Positions 19,800 to 28,651 are shown, counted from the stretch's first letter. The stretch: DNA of 48,342 nucleotides from Embleya scabrispora DSM 41855 (GCF_000372745.1 NZ_KB889709.1:1-48342), one strand, 5' to 3'. Notes: a model not told the origin generated them from the sequence alone. A program made the numbers and translations.

Positions 19800-21071
19800 A
19801 TGGGCGCCGACCATCGCTCAGCGGCCGAGGGCGGCACGCTGCTCGTCGTCGAGCCGGGCGCCGCGACGCCGGCGACCCTCGCCGGTACCGCGCCGGCCGA
19901 GCCGGGGCCGTCGACCGGGCTGCTGCGGCAGGCCGGCCGCCGGATCCGGGCCTTCCCGTGGCGACGCAACGACCTGCTGATCGCGCTCGGCTGCGCCGCG
20001 GCCGAGGTCGCCTCGTTCCTGTCGTCCGGGCACGGCGACGGGCACCTTTCCGTGCTTGCGCTGCTGTTGCTCGTGGCGGGTGGCGCGTCGACGATCATGC
20101 GCCGGCGGTATCCGGTGCACGTGCTCGGCGCGGTGGCCGGGCTGTACCTGGCGGTGGTGCTGCTGGTCACGCCGACCGTGTACAACTTCGGCCTGTCGCT
20201 CACGGTGGCGCTGTACTCGGTGGCCCGCTACCGCTCCCACCGCGTGGTCGCCGCCGCCGGGGCCGCGACGCTGGTGAGCCAGGTGGTGTGCGGAGTCCGG
20301 ATCGGATGGTCGCTTCCGATGGCGACGCTCGCCGATCTGACGGCGATCTGCATGGCGAGCGCGGCCGGCGTCGGGGTGCGCAGGTGGCAGGAGCAGATGG
20401 AGCTGAACCGGCAACTGCTGGCGGATCGGGCGGTGACCGAGGAGCGCCGGCGGATCGCGCGCGAGCTGCACGACATCGTGGCGCACCACATCACCACGAT
20501 GTACCTGATGTCCGGCGGCGCGCGGTCCACCCTGGACCGCGATCCGGACACCGCCCGGGCCGCGCTGGTCACGCTGGAGTCGTCCGGCCGCACGGCGCTG
20601 CGCGAGATGCGCCAACTGCTCGGAGTCCTGCGCGGTTCGGACGCGGTCGAGGAAGCGCCCTCGGAACCACAGCCGGGGGTCAACGAGATCGACCGGTTGC
20701 TCATCGAGTCGCGCGCGGCCGGCCTGCCCGTCGAGTACGAGGAACTCGGCGAGCCGCGTCCGCTGCCGCCCGCCACCGCGCTCGCGCTGTACCGGATCGT
20801 GCAGGAGGCGCTCACGAACGCGCGCAAACACGCGGGCAACGCGCGTGCCTTCGTGCGACTCGAATACGGCTCGGACCGGGTCACGGTGGAGATCTGCGAC
20901 GACGGCGACGGCGGTGGGTCGACGATGGCGGGCGGCGGGTACGGTCTCCTGGGCATGCGTGAGCGAGTCGCCGTGCACGGCGGCACGCTGGAGGCGGGCA
21001 GGCGACCCGAAGGCGGGTACCGTGTGGCCGCCCGCGTGCCGTTGCCGCCGATGGAGCCAGGAGAGGACTGA
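19800..21071 (+). CDS. Sensor histidine kinase, NarL/DesK-type (HisKA_3)
   Basis: A 423-residue kinase. About residues 50-195 contain four or five hydrophobic segments forming the membrane sensor. The HisKA_3 dimerisation helix reads RRRIARELHDIVAHH with phospho-acceptor His224. The ATPase domain has VQEALTNARKHAGNA (N box) and ICDDGDGG plus GGGYGLLGMRERV (G boxes). The ATG at 19800 was chosen because AAGGGGG lies about 8 bases upstream. The response regulator starts 7 bases after the stop, so the pair forms one operon. It is divergent from the MMPL transporter, which it might control (inference). The signal sensed cannot be told from the sequence. Confidence 0.92.
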   Translation: MGADHRSAAEGGTLLVVEPGAATPATLAGTAPAEPGPSTGLLRQAGRRIRAFPWRRNDLLIALGCAAAEVASFLSSGHGDGHLSVLALLLLVAGGASTIMRRRYPVHVLGAVAGLYLAVVLLVTPTVYNFGLSLTVALYSVARYRSHRVVAAAGAATLVSQVVCGVRIGWSLPMATLADLTAICMASAAGVGVRRWQEQMELNRQLLADRAVTEERRRIARELHDIVAHHITTMYLMSGGARSTLDRDPDTARAALVTLESSGRTALREMRQLLGVLRGSDAVEEAPSEPQPGVNEIDRLLIESRAAGLPVEYEELGEPRPLPPATALALYRIVQEALTNARKHAGNARAFVRLEYGSDRVTVEICDDGDGGGSTMAGGGYGLLGMRERVAVHGGTLEAGRRPEGGYRVAARVPLPPMEPGED

Positions 21072-21078
21072 AATCCGG

Positions 21079-21759
21079 ATGAGCGTGGACGCACCCCCGA
21101 TCACCGTGCTGCTCGCGGACGATCAACCCCTTGTGCGTCGGGGCCTGGCCCTGATTCTGCGCTCGGATCCCGGCATCGAGGTGATCGGCGAGGTGGGCGA
21201 CGGTGCGCAGGCCGTCGAGGCGGCGCACCGACTGCACCCGAATGTGATCCTGATGGACATCCGGATGCCGGTGCTCGACGGCGTCAAGGCCACCGCGCGG
21301 CTGACCGAGGAACTGCCCGAGTGCCGGGTGCTCGCGCTGAGCACCTTCGACATGGACGAGTACGTGGTCGGCGCGCTGCGCGCGGGCGCGATCGGCTTCC
21401 TGCCCAAGGACGTGTCTCCCGAGGACCTGATCGCGGCGGTCTACACCGTCCACCTCGGCGAGGCCGCGGTCGCGCCGCGACTGCTGACCCGGCTGATCGA
21501 GTCCTTCGTCAAGGCACCCTCGGCCCCGCAGCCCTCGACGACCGCCCTGCGCGACCTGACCCCGCGCGAGGTGGAGGTACTCCGGCTGATCGCCGCGGGT
21601 CTGGACAACGCCGAGATCGCCCAGGCGATGAGCATCGGCGTGCAGACCGTCAAGAACCACGCCACGGGCCTGTTCGCCAAACTCGGCGTCCGCGACCGCG
21701 CCCAGGCCGTCGTCTTCGCCTACGAATCCGGCCTGGTCCAGGCGGGCCGGACGCCGTAG
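21079..21759 (+). CDS. NarL/LuxR-family response regulator
   Basis: A 226-residue regulator. The receiver domain (about 8-125) has the acidic pair LLADDQPLVRRG, phospho-acceptor Asp60 in LMDIRMPV, the switch Ser/Thr region LALSTF and Lys in FLPKDV. The LuxR-type helix-turn-helix (about 158-220) has LTPREVEVLRLIAAGLDNAEIA and TVKNHATGLFAKLGVRDR. The ATG is 7 bases downstream of the kinase stop, with GGAGAGGAC inside the kinase end as ribosome site. It is the cognate partner of the kinase at 19800-21071. Targets are unknown. Confidence 0.95.
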   Translation: MSVDAPPITVLLADDQPLVRRGLALILRSDPGIEVIGEVGDGAQAVEAAHRLHPNVILMDIRMPVLDGVKATARLTEELPECRVLALSTFDMDEYVVGALRAGAIGFLPKDVSPEDLIAAVYTVHLGEAAVAPRLLTRLIESFVKAPSAPQPSTTALRDLTPREVEVLRLIAAGLDNAEIAQAMSIGVQTVKNHATGLFAKLGVRDRAQAVVFAYESGLVQAGRTP

Positions 21760-21995
21760 GGCGAACGATGCCGGCCCTCGGTGACCCGTACCGCGACTGA
21801 CGCGCCCACGACGGTGGGAGCGTCGGGGCAGGGAGCCGCGTGGGCCGGGCTTTCGGTGTGGTCCGGCGGTTGTTGTGGGCCGAACAGGTGACGGAAAGGC
21901 ATCAACTCGTGCGTGTGGCCCCCATGGACGGGTTCGACAGGCTGGGATGGAACCTGCGGGGGCCGGTTCGACCCGATTGGCGAAGGTGCCGTTCC

Positions 21996-22403
21996 ATGAG
22001 TGACTCATCCGGCAATCCCTACGCTCCACGCCTGGTGGCCGCCGGGCAGACGTTCGATGTCGTCGAGGTCGACGCGCGGTTGGGGCGTGAGGTGGTGAAG
22101 CACCTGCGCGCCGCGGGAGTTCGGGTCGGGCCGGTGATCCACGACCGGCGCTGCGCCAAGATGGGCTTCCTGGTCCCGGTCACCTCCCCGGCCCGCACGC
22201 GCCTGCGCGACCAGCGCGGCCCCAGTCGGCACGGCCTCGGCGCGTGGGTCACCTTCCCACCGCTGCGCGGCGGCGCCGGCCCGCTCGTCTGGTTCGTCCC
22301 CCCCACCGAGAACCCGATCCCCACCCCGCTGGGCCCCCTCGACGCCGCCATCACCAGAGCCGCGGCGACCCTGATCGACCACGGCCACGCCCCCGACGGC
22401 TGA
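21996..22403 (+). CDS. Hypothetical protein, possibly related to primase/polymerase-like N-domains
   Basis: A 135-residue soluble protein with no signal peptide or membrane segment. Visible elements are TFDVVEVDARLGREVVKHL, GVRVGPVIHDRRCAKMGFLV and a Pro-rich WFVPPTENPIPTPLGPL. The order (F-D-V-[VL]-x-V ... GPV ... FLV ... VPP) reminds me of short Streptomyces proteins annotated as bifunctional DNA primase/polymerase-like. The catalytic acidic residues of a real primase are not evident, so no function is assigned. ATG 21996 has GAAGGTG about 7 bases upstream. It stands alone, 236 bases after the response regulator. Confidence 0.7.
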   Translation: MSDSSGNPYAPRLVAAGQTFDVVEVDARLGREVVKHLRAAGVRVGPVIHDRRCAKMGFLVPVTSPARTRLRDQRGPSRHGLGAWVTFPPLRGGAGPLVWFVPPTENPIPTPLGPLDAAITRAAATLIDHGHAPDG

Positions 22404-22507
22404 ACCGTCGTCACCGCCCGGCCGGCAGGAGAGCCGCGGAAGCTCTCGTCAGGGGTTGGCGCCCGCCCGTACGATGCGGGCCTCGGGACCGAATACGGGG
22501 GCGACGG

Positions 22508-23119
22508 ATGGGTGTGGTGGGGCGCAAGGCCGAGGAATTACGCGACGAGGTGGTCGGGCATCTCCGGTGCCGGCGGCGGATTCGGCAGTGGATCGCGATC
22601 GGGTTCGTGTTCGGGCTGCTGATCGGCGCGGGCCTGGCCGCGGGCGCGGCGGCGCTGTACTGGCCGGAGAAGGACAAGCCGCTGAAGATGACCATGCGCG
22701 AGTGGGAGATACCGGTCAAGGCCCCGGCCGTGCTCAGCGGGCCGGCCACGTTCACCGCGCAGGGCCTCACCTGCGGCATCGAGTGGATCACCGGTACCCA
22801 CGCCGAGCACTTCGCCAAGGGCCGACTGTGCCGGGTCAAGGTCTCCATCGCCAACAACTCGCTGGCCACCGTGCAGATCGCCAACCTGGAGCAGCGCCTG
22901 GTCCTGTCGGACGGCAGCCGACTGGGCATGGACCTGGAATCGATGGAGATCAAGCGCCAGCTCCGCGACTTCACCCTCGGCGCCTCGGACACCCTGGTCG
23001 AGGACCTGTGGTTCGACCTCCCCAAGGACATCGTCCCCACCGCGATCCTCCTGCGCGCCAACGCCGACACCCCACAGGGCCGCGCGGAACTCCCGCGGCG
23101 CGACTGGTCGAAGAAGTAA
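22508..23119 (+). CDS. Single-pass membrane protein with extracytoplasmic DUF4352-like domain
   Basis: A 203-residue protein with a basic cytoplasmic N-terminus (1-26), one transmembrane helix (about 27-48, rich in Gly/Ala) and an external domain. That domain has VKVSIANNSLATVQIANLEQRLVLSDG and a LVEDLWFDLP strand pattern. This resembles the beta-sandwich of DUF4352/MPT63-like domains. Two cysteines (in LTCGIEW and RLCRVKV) could form a disulfide. ATG 22508 follows gggggcgacgg. No partner gene is coupled to it. Function unknown; the family link is by pattern only. Confidence 0.7.
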   Translation: MGVVGRKAEELRDEVVGHLRCRRRIRQWIAIGFVFGLLIGAGLAAGAAALYWPEKDKPLKMTMREWEIPVKAPAVLSGPATFTAQGLTCGIEWITGTHAEHFAKGRLCRVKVSIANNSLATVQIANLEQRLVLSDGSRLGMDLESMEIKRQLRDFTLGASDTLVEDLWFDLPKDIVPTAILLRANADTPQGRAELPRRDWSKK

Positions 23120-23413
23120 CGGCCCGGAAGGGGTGGGCACCCCTTCCTCGACGGCGACAAGCGCACCGGCCCGGTGGCTGCCGTGGTGTTCCTCGCATAC
23201 GACGGGATCGATGCCGGACACCGGGACGAGGACGCGACGTTCGACCCGATCATCGCGGTGGCGGCCGGCTCGCCGAGCGACTTCCGGCCGATCGCGAACG
23301 CGTCGCGCGGCGGACCGCGCGCCCGAACCGGCGACGGCATCCCCCGGAATACCCCCTAGCATCGGGGCGAGTCGGCGCCTGTACGGGGGCGCGTCGTCGA
23401 GAAAGGCGTTCCT

Positions 23414-24403
23414 GTGACGCAGTCGTTCCATCCGCCCGGAGCCGCCGGCATCGAACGCAAGGCGATGTTCGCCTTCGGCTGGATTCCGCTGCCCAAGCGA
23501 GTCGCCGAGCGATACTTCGTGCCCGACTATCGGTTGATCGGGCGCGACGTGACCCTGGAGCGGGTGCGCGCGATCCGGTCCTGGCTCGGCCTCGGCGTAC
23601 TCATCTGGATCGCGGTCACCTACGGCGGCACCGACGACGCCGCCCAGGGCTGGATGGCGAGCTTCATCGCGTCCGTCTTCGTGGCGATCATCGCGTGTCC
23701 GATCGCGGTGGCCGTGATCGTCGCCCTGACCCGCCCCGACGTGCGGACCGAGACGCGCAAGAGCCTGATGTTGCCGCTGCGTTCGCTCGGTCTGTTCGTG
23801 GTCGTCTCGGTGGCCACGCTCGGCGGTCTGACCTCGCTGGCCTACGGATCCCGACGGGTCAACGCGGGTGCCGACGTGACCTCGTTCCTCGTCACGCTGC
23901 TCGGCCTGATCGTGTCGCTGTGGGTGCTGCGCTTCTGGCTCCTCGCGGTTCGGGCGATTCCGCAGCACCTGTTCCGTGCCGTGGACGGACACCCGCTGCT
24001 GCCCGCCGTGATCGCGCCCTGGCTCTCGTGGTGTGGCGCGCTGGTCGACCTCGGTGACGACGGCGGCAAGGGTGCGCTGCCGACCGGCGTACGGCTGATC
24101 GGCACGCTCGGCGGCCCGGTCACCATCACGCTGATGTCGCTGTGGGAGATCCGCCGGGTGCGCAGTCGCTACGGCGTCACCTTCCGTGGCGGACCGCACC
24201 CGACCCGCCGGCCGGAGCCGGTGCCGCCGCCGATGCCGCTGTTCCCGAACCAGGCCAACCCGTGGCAGCCGCAACCGCAAGGGTTCTTCCCGCCGGCCCC
24301 GCCGCGACAGCCACCGAACCCGCATCAACACCCGGCCTGGCAACAGCCGCAATCCGGCTACCACCGCCCCCCGCCGCCGCCATGGGGCCCGCCGCGCGGC
24401 TGA
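23414..24403 (+). CDS. Hypothetical polytopic membrane protein with Pro-rich tail
   Basis: A 329-residue protein with about four to five transmembrane segments (roughly 58-75, 80-105, 120-142, 155-185, with a weaker one near 230). A C-terminal hydrophilic tail from about residue 265 is rich in Pro, Gln and Gly. The N-terminus contains GWIPLPKRVAERYFVPDYRLIGRDV. I do not recognise a family. The GTG start at 23414 has GAGAAAGG about 8 bases upstream. It ends against a shared hairpin with the convergent phosphatase gene. Pro-rich tails like this are common in actinomycete membrane proteins and may bind partners. Confidence 0.75.
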   Translation: MTQSFHPPGAAGIERKAMFAFGWIPLPKRVAERYFVPDYRLIGRDVTLERVRAIRSWLGLGVLIWIAVTYGGTDDAAQGWMASFIASVFVAIIACPIAVAVIVALTRPDVRTETRKSLMLPLRSLGLFVVVSVATLGGLTSLAYGSRRVNAGADVTSFLVTLLGLIVSLWVLRFWLLAVRAIPQHLFRAVDGHPLLPAVIAPWLSWCGALVDLGDDGGKGALPTGVRLIGTLGGPVTITLMSLWEIRRVRSRYGVTFRGGPHPTRRPEPVPPPMPLFPNQANPWQPQPQGFFPPAPPRQPPNPHQHPAWQQPQSGYHRPPPPPWGPPRG

Positions 24404-24413
24404 CCCCGTGCAC

Positions 24414-24450
24414 CGCCGGGGGTGCCGGCCGATCCGGCCCACCCCCGGCG
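24414..24450. terminator. Bidirectional hairpin between convergent genes
   Basis: Arms of 11 bases (cgccgggggtg at 24414-24424 and its complement at 24440-24450). The 15-base GC-rich loop can itself pair. It lies between the stops of the membrane protein and the phosphatase. Confidence 0.75.
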
Positions 24451-24494
24451 CGCGCCGAGAACACCGCGCGCCGATACGGCCGGTGCGTCGACAA

Positions 24495-25274
24495 CTAGTG
24501 CGTCAACAACCGCTCCCGCAGCCGCGCGACCTCCGCGTCGGTCAGCCCCAGCCCGTCCCGCACATAGCCCTCGACCGACCCGTACCGCTCCTGCGCCGTG
24601 GTGAACGCGGTGTTCAGGTAGTCCTCGTGCACGTCGAAGACCGGCTTGAGGTGTGCGGGGTCGAAGCCGCGCTCGGCGATGTGCCTGAGGATCTCGCCGT
24701 TCTTGTCCGCGAGGTGCTCCGCGCTGGCCAGGTAGTCCTCGACGATGGTCACCCGCGGCACCCCGAGCAGGGTGAGCAGCACCGCCGAGGTCCACCCGGT
24801 CCGGTCCTTGCCCTGCGAGCAGTGGAACACCGTCGGCGCTTCCACGGCCGCCATCCGGGCGAACACGTCGCGGTAGGCCGTCCGGGCCCCCTCGGTGGTC
24901 ACGAAGCGCCGGTACACCTCGCACATCAGATCGCGCCCGGCCGTGCCGCCGAGCAGTTCACCCGCGCGGTCCGGGTCGGCGAACACCTCGCCGAACAGCT
25001 CGTCGTTCTGGCGCCCCATCACGTCCGCGATCAACAGCTCGGCGCCCTCGGGCACCCGGTCCGGCTCACGGTCGCGCTCGGTGTCCGAGCGCAGGTCGAT
25101 CACCAGGCCGATGCCCAGCCGCAGCAGCGTCGCGGCGTCCGCGGCATCCACCTCGCCCAGACCGTCGGAGCGGTACACGAGACCCGTGCGCACCTTGCGG
25201 CCGTCCACGGTGGCATGCCCACCCGCGTCACGGAAGTTCGGGGCGGTGACCAGTATCGGCGTCGGGGACGTCAT
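24495..25274 (-). CDS. Tyrosine-protein phosphatase (Y_phosphatase3 family)
   Basis: A 259-residue phosphatase. The N-terminus has the family signature NFRDAGGH (about 13-20) and LVYRSDGLGEVDAAD. The P-loop VFHCSQGKDRTG carries the CX5R motif with catalytic Cys152. The size and layout match the actinobacterial tyrosine/lipid phosphatase family (PtpB-like). ATG 25274 has GAAGGA about 9 bases upstream. It lies 206 bases downstream of glgX on the same strand. A shared transcript is possible but not shown, and there is no direct evidence it acts on glucan phosphates or on proteins. Confidence 0.9.
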   Translation of the reverse strand: MTSPTPILVTAPNFRDAGGHATVDGRKVRTGLVYRSDGLGEVDAADAATLLRLGIGLVIDLRSDTERDREPDRVPEGAELLIADVMGRQNDELFGEVFADPDRAGELLGGTAGRDLMCEVYRRFVTTEGARTAYRDVFARMAAVEAPTVFHCSQGKDRTGWTSAVLLTLLGVPRVTIVEDYLASAEHLADKNGEILRHIAERGFDPAHLKPVFDVHEDYLNTAFTTAQERYGSVEGYVRDGLGLTDAEVARLRERLLTH

Positions 25275-25480
25275 GGTGCGCGGTCCTTCGCTTCGAGGAG
25301 ATGCCGGGCGAGCGGATGCCGGACGGGCGGCTGCCGGGTGGGTGCATCCACCCTACGGGAGGGTACGGCGGAGGATGCCGCTGCCCGCGTTCGGCAATCT
25401 CGGCGATCACCTTTGGCCATTCGGGCGTCCGCGCGCGGCCATCCCGCCCCCGCCGCCCCGGTTCGGGCCGGGCACCGTCG

Positions 25481-27712
25481 TCATGTGGGTGCCCACACCG
25501 CGTGCTCGACCCGCAGCAGCATCGCCGAGCGCCCGGCCAGCCGCAGTCCGCTGCCGCCCGCGACCGGCTCGCTGTAGCGTGCCATCGGGTCTTCCTCCAG
25601 TGCCGTGTCCAGCACCACCTCGTAACTGTGCGCCCACGGCTCGTCCGGCAGCGTGAAGCGCATCGGCTGCGAGGACGCGTGCAGGATGAACAGGAAGCTG
25701 TCATCCAGGATCCGTTCGCCGCGCGGGCCCCGACGGTCGATGTCCAGACCGGACAGGTACATCCCCAGCGTCGCGGTCGGCGCGAACCAGTCCTTGCGGG
25801 TCATCTCGCGCCCGCCGGGGGTGAACCAGGCCAGATCGCGCAGCCCGTCCGGCGCCACCGGGCGACCCGAGTAGAACGCCCGTCGGCACAAAACCGGATG
25901 CGCCCGCCGCAGCCGGATCAACCGCGCGGTCAGATCCAGCAGCGGCCGCCACTGCGGCGAGTCCAGCGCCGACCAGTCCAGCCAGGACAGCTCGTTGTCC
26001 TGACAGTAGGCGTTGTTGTTGCCCGCCTGGGTGCGGCCCATCTCGTCGCCGGAGGTGATCATCGGGACGCCCGTGGACAGCAGCAGGGTGGTCATCAGGT
26101 TGCGGATCTGCCGCTTGCGCAGCGAGACCACGTTCGGGTCCGACGTCTCGCCCTCGTAGCCGTGGTTCCACGACCGGTTGTTGTCGGTGCCGTCCCGGTT
26201 GTCCTCGCCGTTCTCCTCGTTGCGCTTGCGTTCGTAGGTGACCAGGTCGCGCATGGTGAAGCCGTCGTGCGCGGTGACGAAATTGATCGAGGCGTACGGG
26301 CTGCGCCCGTCGCGCTGGTACAGGTCTGACGAGCCGGACAGTCGGTAGGCCAGCCCGCGCACATCCGGGTGGGCGCCCCGCCAGAAGTCGCGGACCGCGT
26401 CCCGATACTGGTCGTTCCACTCGGTCCACAGCGGCGGGAACGCGCCCACCTGATAGCCGCCGGCGCCCAGGTCCCACGGCTCGGCGATCAGCTTGACCCG
26501 GGACAACACCGGGTCCTGGGCGATCACGGTCAGGAACGAGGACAGCATGTCCACGTCGTGCGTCGACCGGGCCAGCGCCGCCGCCAGGTCGAACCGGAAG
26601 CCGTCCACACCCATCTCGATCACCCAGTAGCGCAGCGAGTCGGTGATCAACTGGAGCACCTGCGGCTGGACCACGTCGAGCGTGTTCCCGCAGCCGGTGT
26701 AGTCGGTGTAGTGCCGGCCCCCGTCGGCCAATCGGTAGTAGCCGGCGTTGTCGATGCCCCGAAAGCACAACGTCGGCCCGGCCGGGCCGCCCTCGCCGGT
26801 GTGGTTGTAGACCACGTCCAGGATCACTTCGATGCCGGCCGCGTGCAGCGCGTGCACCATGTCCCGGAACTCGTGCACCTGACCGCCGCGCCCGCCCGCC
26901 GAACTGTAGCCGGCGTGCGGCGCGAAGAAGCCCACCGTGTTGTAGCCCCAGTGGTTGGTCCGTCTGCCCCGCAACAGGTGTTCCTCGGACACGAACTGAT
27001 GCACCGGCAACAACTCGACCGCGGTCACCCCCAGCCGGACCAGATGATCGATCGCGGCCGGGTGGGCCAGGCCCGCGTAGGTGCCGCGCAGGTGGTCCGG
27101 GATGCGCGGGTGGCGCGCGGTGAAGCCCTTGACGTGCAGTTCGTAGATGACACTCTCGGCCCACGGGATCTTCGGCCGCCGGTCCTGCGACCAGTCGCTG
27201 TCATCCGCCACGACCACCGACTTGGGGACGTACGCGGCCGAGTCGCGATCGTCGCGCACCGTGTCGTCGCGGCCGCGCACGTGCCCGAACACCGCGTCGT
27301 GCAGCACGAAATCGCCGTCCACGGCCCGTGCGTAGGGGTCCAGGAGCAGCTTGGCCGGGTTCCAGCGGGCGCCCCGACCCGGCTCCCAGCGTCCGTGCAC
27401 GCGGTAGCCGTACCGCTGACCGGGGCGCACACCGGGCACGTAGCCGTGCCACACCCGAAAGGTCTGCTCGCGCAGCGGCAGCCGACTCTCGCGCGGCGTC
27501 CCGTCCGGTCCGTCCTCGAACAGGCACAGGTCGACCGCCTCCGCGTCGCCGGCCCACAGCGCGAAGTTGGTGCCCGCGCCGTCGAAGCGCGCGCCGAGCG
27601 GCAACCGGCGGCCCGGCCAGGGCGGCGGCACATGGCCGTTGGACATGGCATATCCGCCGAGCACGTCACGCGTGTCGACCTCGGGGTCCGTCGATTCCCA
27701 CTCGAGCGTCAC
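25481..27712 (-). CDS. glgX: Glycogen debranching enzyme (GlgX/TreX type)
   Basis: A 743-residue GH13 isoamylase-type enzyme that hydrolyses alpha-1,6 branches. The CBM48 domain starts at PGRRLPLGARFDGAGTNFALW. The barrel has VIYELHVKGFTARHP, VILDVVYNHTGEG, GVDGFRFDLAAAL (nucleophile Asp375), KLIAEPWDLG (Glu411) and FVTAHDGFTMRDLV. The GTG at 27712 has GGGAGG 6 bases upstream; an internal ATG at 27646 (721 residues) is the alternative and would be closer to typical lengths. It completes the glucan gene set together with glgP. It is monocistronic or followed by the phosphatase gene. Confidence 0.95.
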   Translation of the reverse strand: MTLEWESTDPEVDTRDVLGGYAMSNGHVPPPWPGRRLPLGARFDGAGTNFALWAGDAEAVDLCLFEDGPDGTPRESRLPLREQTFRVWHGYVPGVRPGQRYGYRVHGRWEPGRGARWNPAKLLLDPYARAVDGDFVLHDAVFGHVRGRDDTVRDDRDSAAYVPKSVVVADDSDWSQDRRPKIPWAESVIYELHVKGFTARHPRIPDHLRGTYAGLAHPAAIDHLVRLGVTAVELLPVHQFVSEEHLLRGRRTNHWGYNTVGFFAPHAGYSSAGGRGGQVHEFRDMVHALHAAGIEVILDVVYNHTGEGGPAGPTLCFRGIDNAGYYRLADGGRHYTDYTGCGNTLDVVQPQVLQLITDSLRYWVIEMGVDGFRFDLAAALARSTHDVDMLSSFLTVIAQDPVLSRVKLIAEPWDLGAGGYQVGAFPPLWTEWNDQYRDAVRDFWRGAHPDVRGLAYRLSGSSDLYQRDGRSPYASINFVTAHDGFTMRDLVTYERKRNEENGEDNRDGTDNNRSWNHGYEGETSDPNVVSLRKRQIRNLMTTLLLSTGVPMITSGDEMGRTQAGNNNAYCQDNELSWLDWSALDSPQWRPLLDLTARLIRLRRAHPVLCRRAFYSGRPVAPDGLRDLAWFTPGGREMTRKDWFAPTATLGMYLSGLDIDRRGPRGERILDDSFLFILHASSQPMRFTLPDEPWAHSYEVVLDTALEEDPMARYSEPVAGGSGLRLAGRSAMLLRVEHAVWAPT

Positions 27713-27809
27713 GGCCCGCCTCCCATCCCGGTCCCCCGGGATGTTCCCGCCGGGCCCCCACACCTACACGCCCGGACCCTGATCCCCGGACAGGACCTGT
27801 CCCGGTACG

Positions 27810-27849
27810 CCGCTGCGGCGGCATCCCCCGAGGGATGCCGCCGCAGCGG
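27810..27849 (-). terminator. Terminator after the small secreted protein gene
   Basis: Perfect 18-bp stem (arms 27810-27827 and 27832-27849) with the 4-base loop ccga. It lies between the stop of the small secreted protein (27891) and the glgX start, both on the minus strand, so it insulates glgX from upstream transcription. Confidence 0.9.
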
Positions 27850-27890
27850 GAACGACGATCGGCTGGGTCGGTGCGGCCGATCGGGTCTGC

Positions 27891-28220
27891 TCAGAACCAG
27901 GGGTGCCAGTGGCGGACGATGTCCGCGTTGCCCTGCCCGATCACCACGACGCCCGAGTTGCCGTTGACGCCCGCGGTGTTGTTCTGGTTCGAGGCACCGG
28001 CGCCGGTCGCGCTCTGCTGGGTGGCGTTGTAGTTGCCGTCCACGCCGCCGAGCACGTTCCCGCTGCCACTGTTGGTGGTGGAGGAGGTCGTGGTCGACGC
28101 GGTCGAGCCGTTGTCTCCGACGGTGCCGTTGCCCCCGTCGGCGGAGGCGGCGCCGGCGCCCAGGAAGAGCAGGCCGGCGACGAGGGGGGCTACGGCGAGA
28201 GTGCCGAGCTTGCGGTTCAT
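27891..28220 (-). CDS. Small secreted Gly/Asn/Thr/Ser-rich protein, unknown function
   Basis: A 109-residue precursor with a clear Sec signal peptide (MNRKL, hydrophobic core, cleavage likely after AASA near residue 27). The mature ~82 residues contain no Cys and are dominated by Gly, Asn, Thr and Ser, with NGTVGDNG, NNTAGVNGNSG and VVVIGQGNADIV stretches. The protein ends in the aromatic/basic tail RHWHPWF. It is not a chaplin (no chaplin domain) and not a recognisable rodlin. The Asn/Gly/Gln spacing is loosely reminiscent of amyloid-forming surface proteins, which is only a compositional impression. ATG 28220 has GGAGG 6 bases upstream. Strong hairpin downstream, so it is probably its own transcript. 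Confidence 0.8.
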   Translation of the reverse strand: MNRKLGTLAVAPLVAGLLFLGAGAASADGGNGTVGDNGSTASTTTSSTTNSGSGNVLGGVDGNYNATQQSATGAGASNQNNTAGVNGNSGVVVIGQGNADIVRHWHPWF

Positions 28221-28651
28221 GTGGATCCTCCGTGTGTCGCGGATCCGGGCTGAGCCCGGGCATCCCATCAGGTGCACGGGTCGCTGCGGGGGCGAACGAC
28301 CCGGCCCTCGGAGCGACTTCGTGTGACCAAGCTGTCGCAAGCAGTGACAACAAATCCAGTCACATGGCTCGGCTTCCCTCGGGAGAGTGACATGGGAGCC
28401 CCGTGCCCCCAACGAGCGCCGACACGGAGGGTTGCGGCCGAGGTGGGATTTCCGCCGATTCGGCCTAGACTTTCGGCCATTGTGGCTGGATTTCATGGCT
28501 TTGTCGATGAACGGTGAGTGACCGAGGCGTCGTTCCCTACCGGCGGAGCGCGGAAGTGCACCTCAAGTCCTTTCGTGCCACCCCGCCGGGGGCGCGCGCT
28601 CCCGTCTTCACACGAGCTTCACGAATGCCGGGTTTGAGTAAGGTTGCCGGT
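28221..28651. other. Intergenic region with GTGAC/GTCAC elements
   Basis: 431 bases between two divergent genes without a credible coding region. GTGAC occurs at 28323-28327, 28344-28348 and 28387-28391 and its complement GTCAC at 28359-28363. The pair at 28344/28359 forms an inverted repeat with a 10-base spacer. This could be an operator for the secreted-protein gene. No clear -10/-35 is assigned. Confidence 0.4.
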
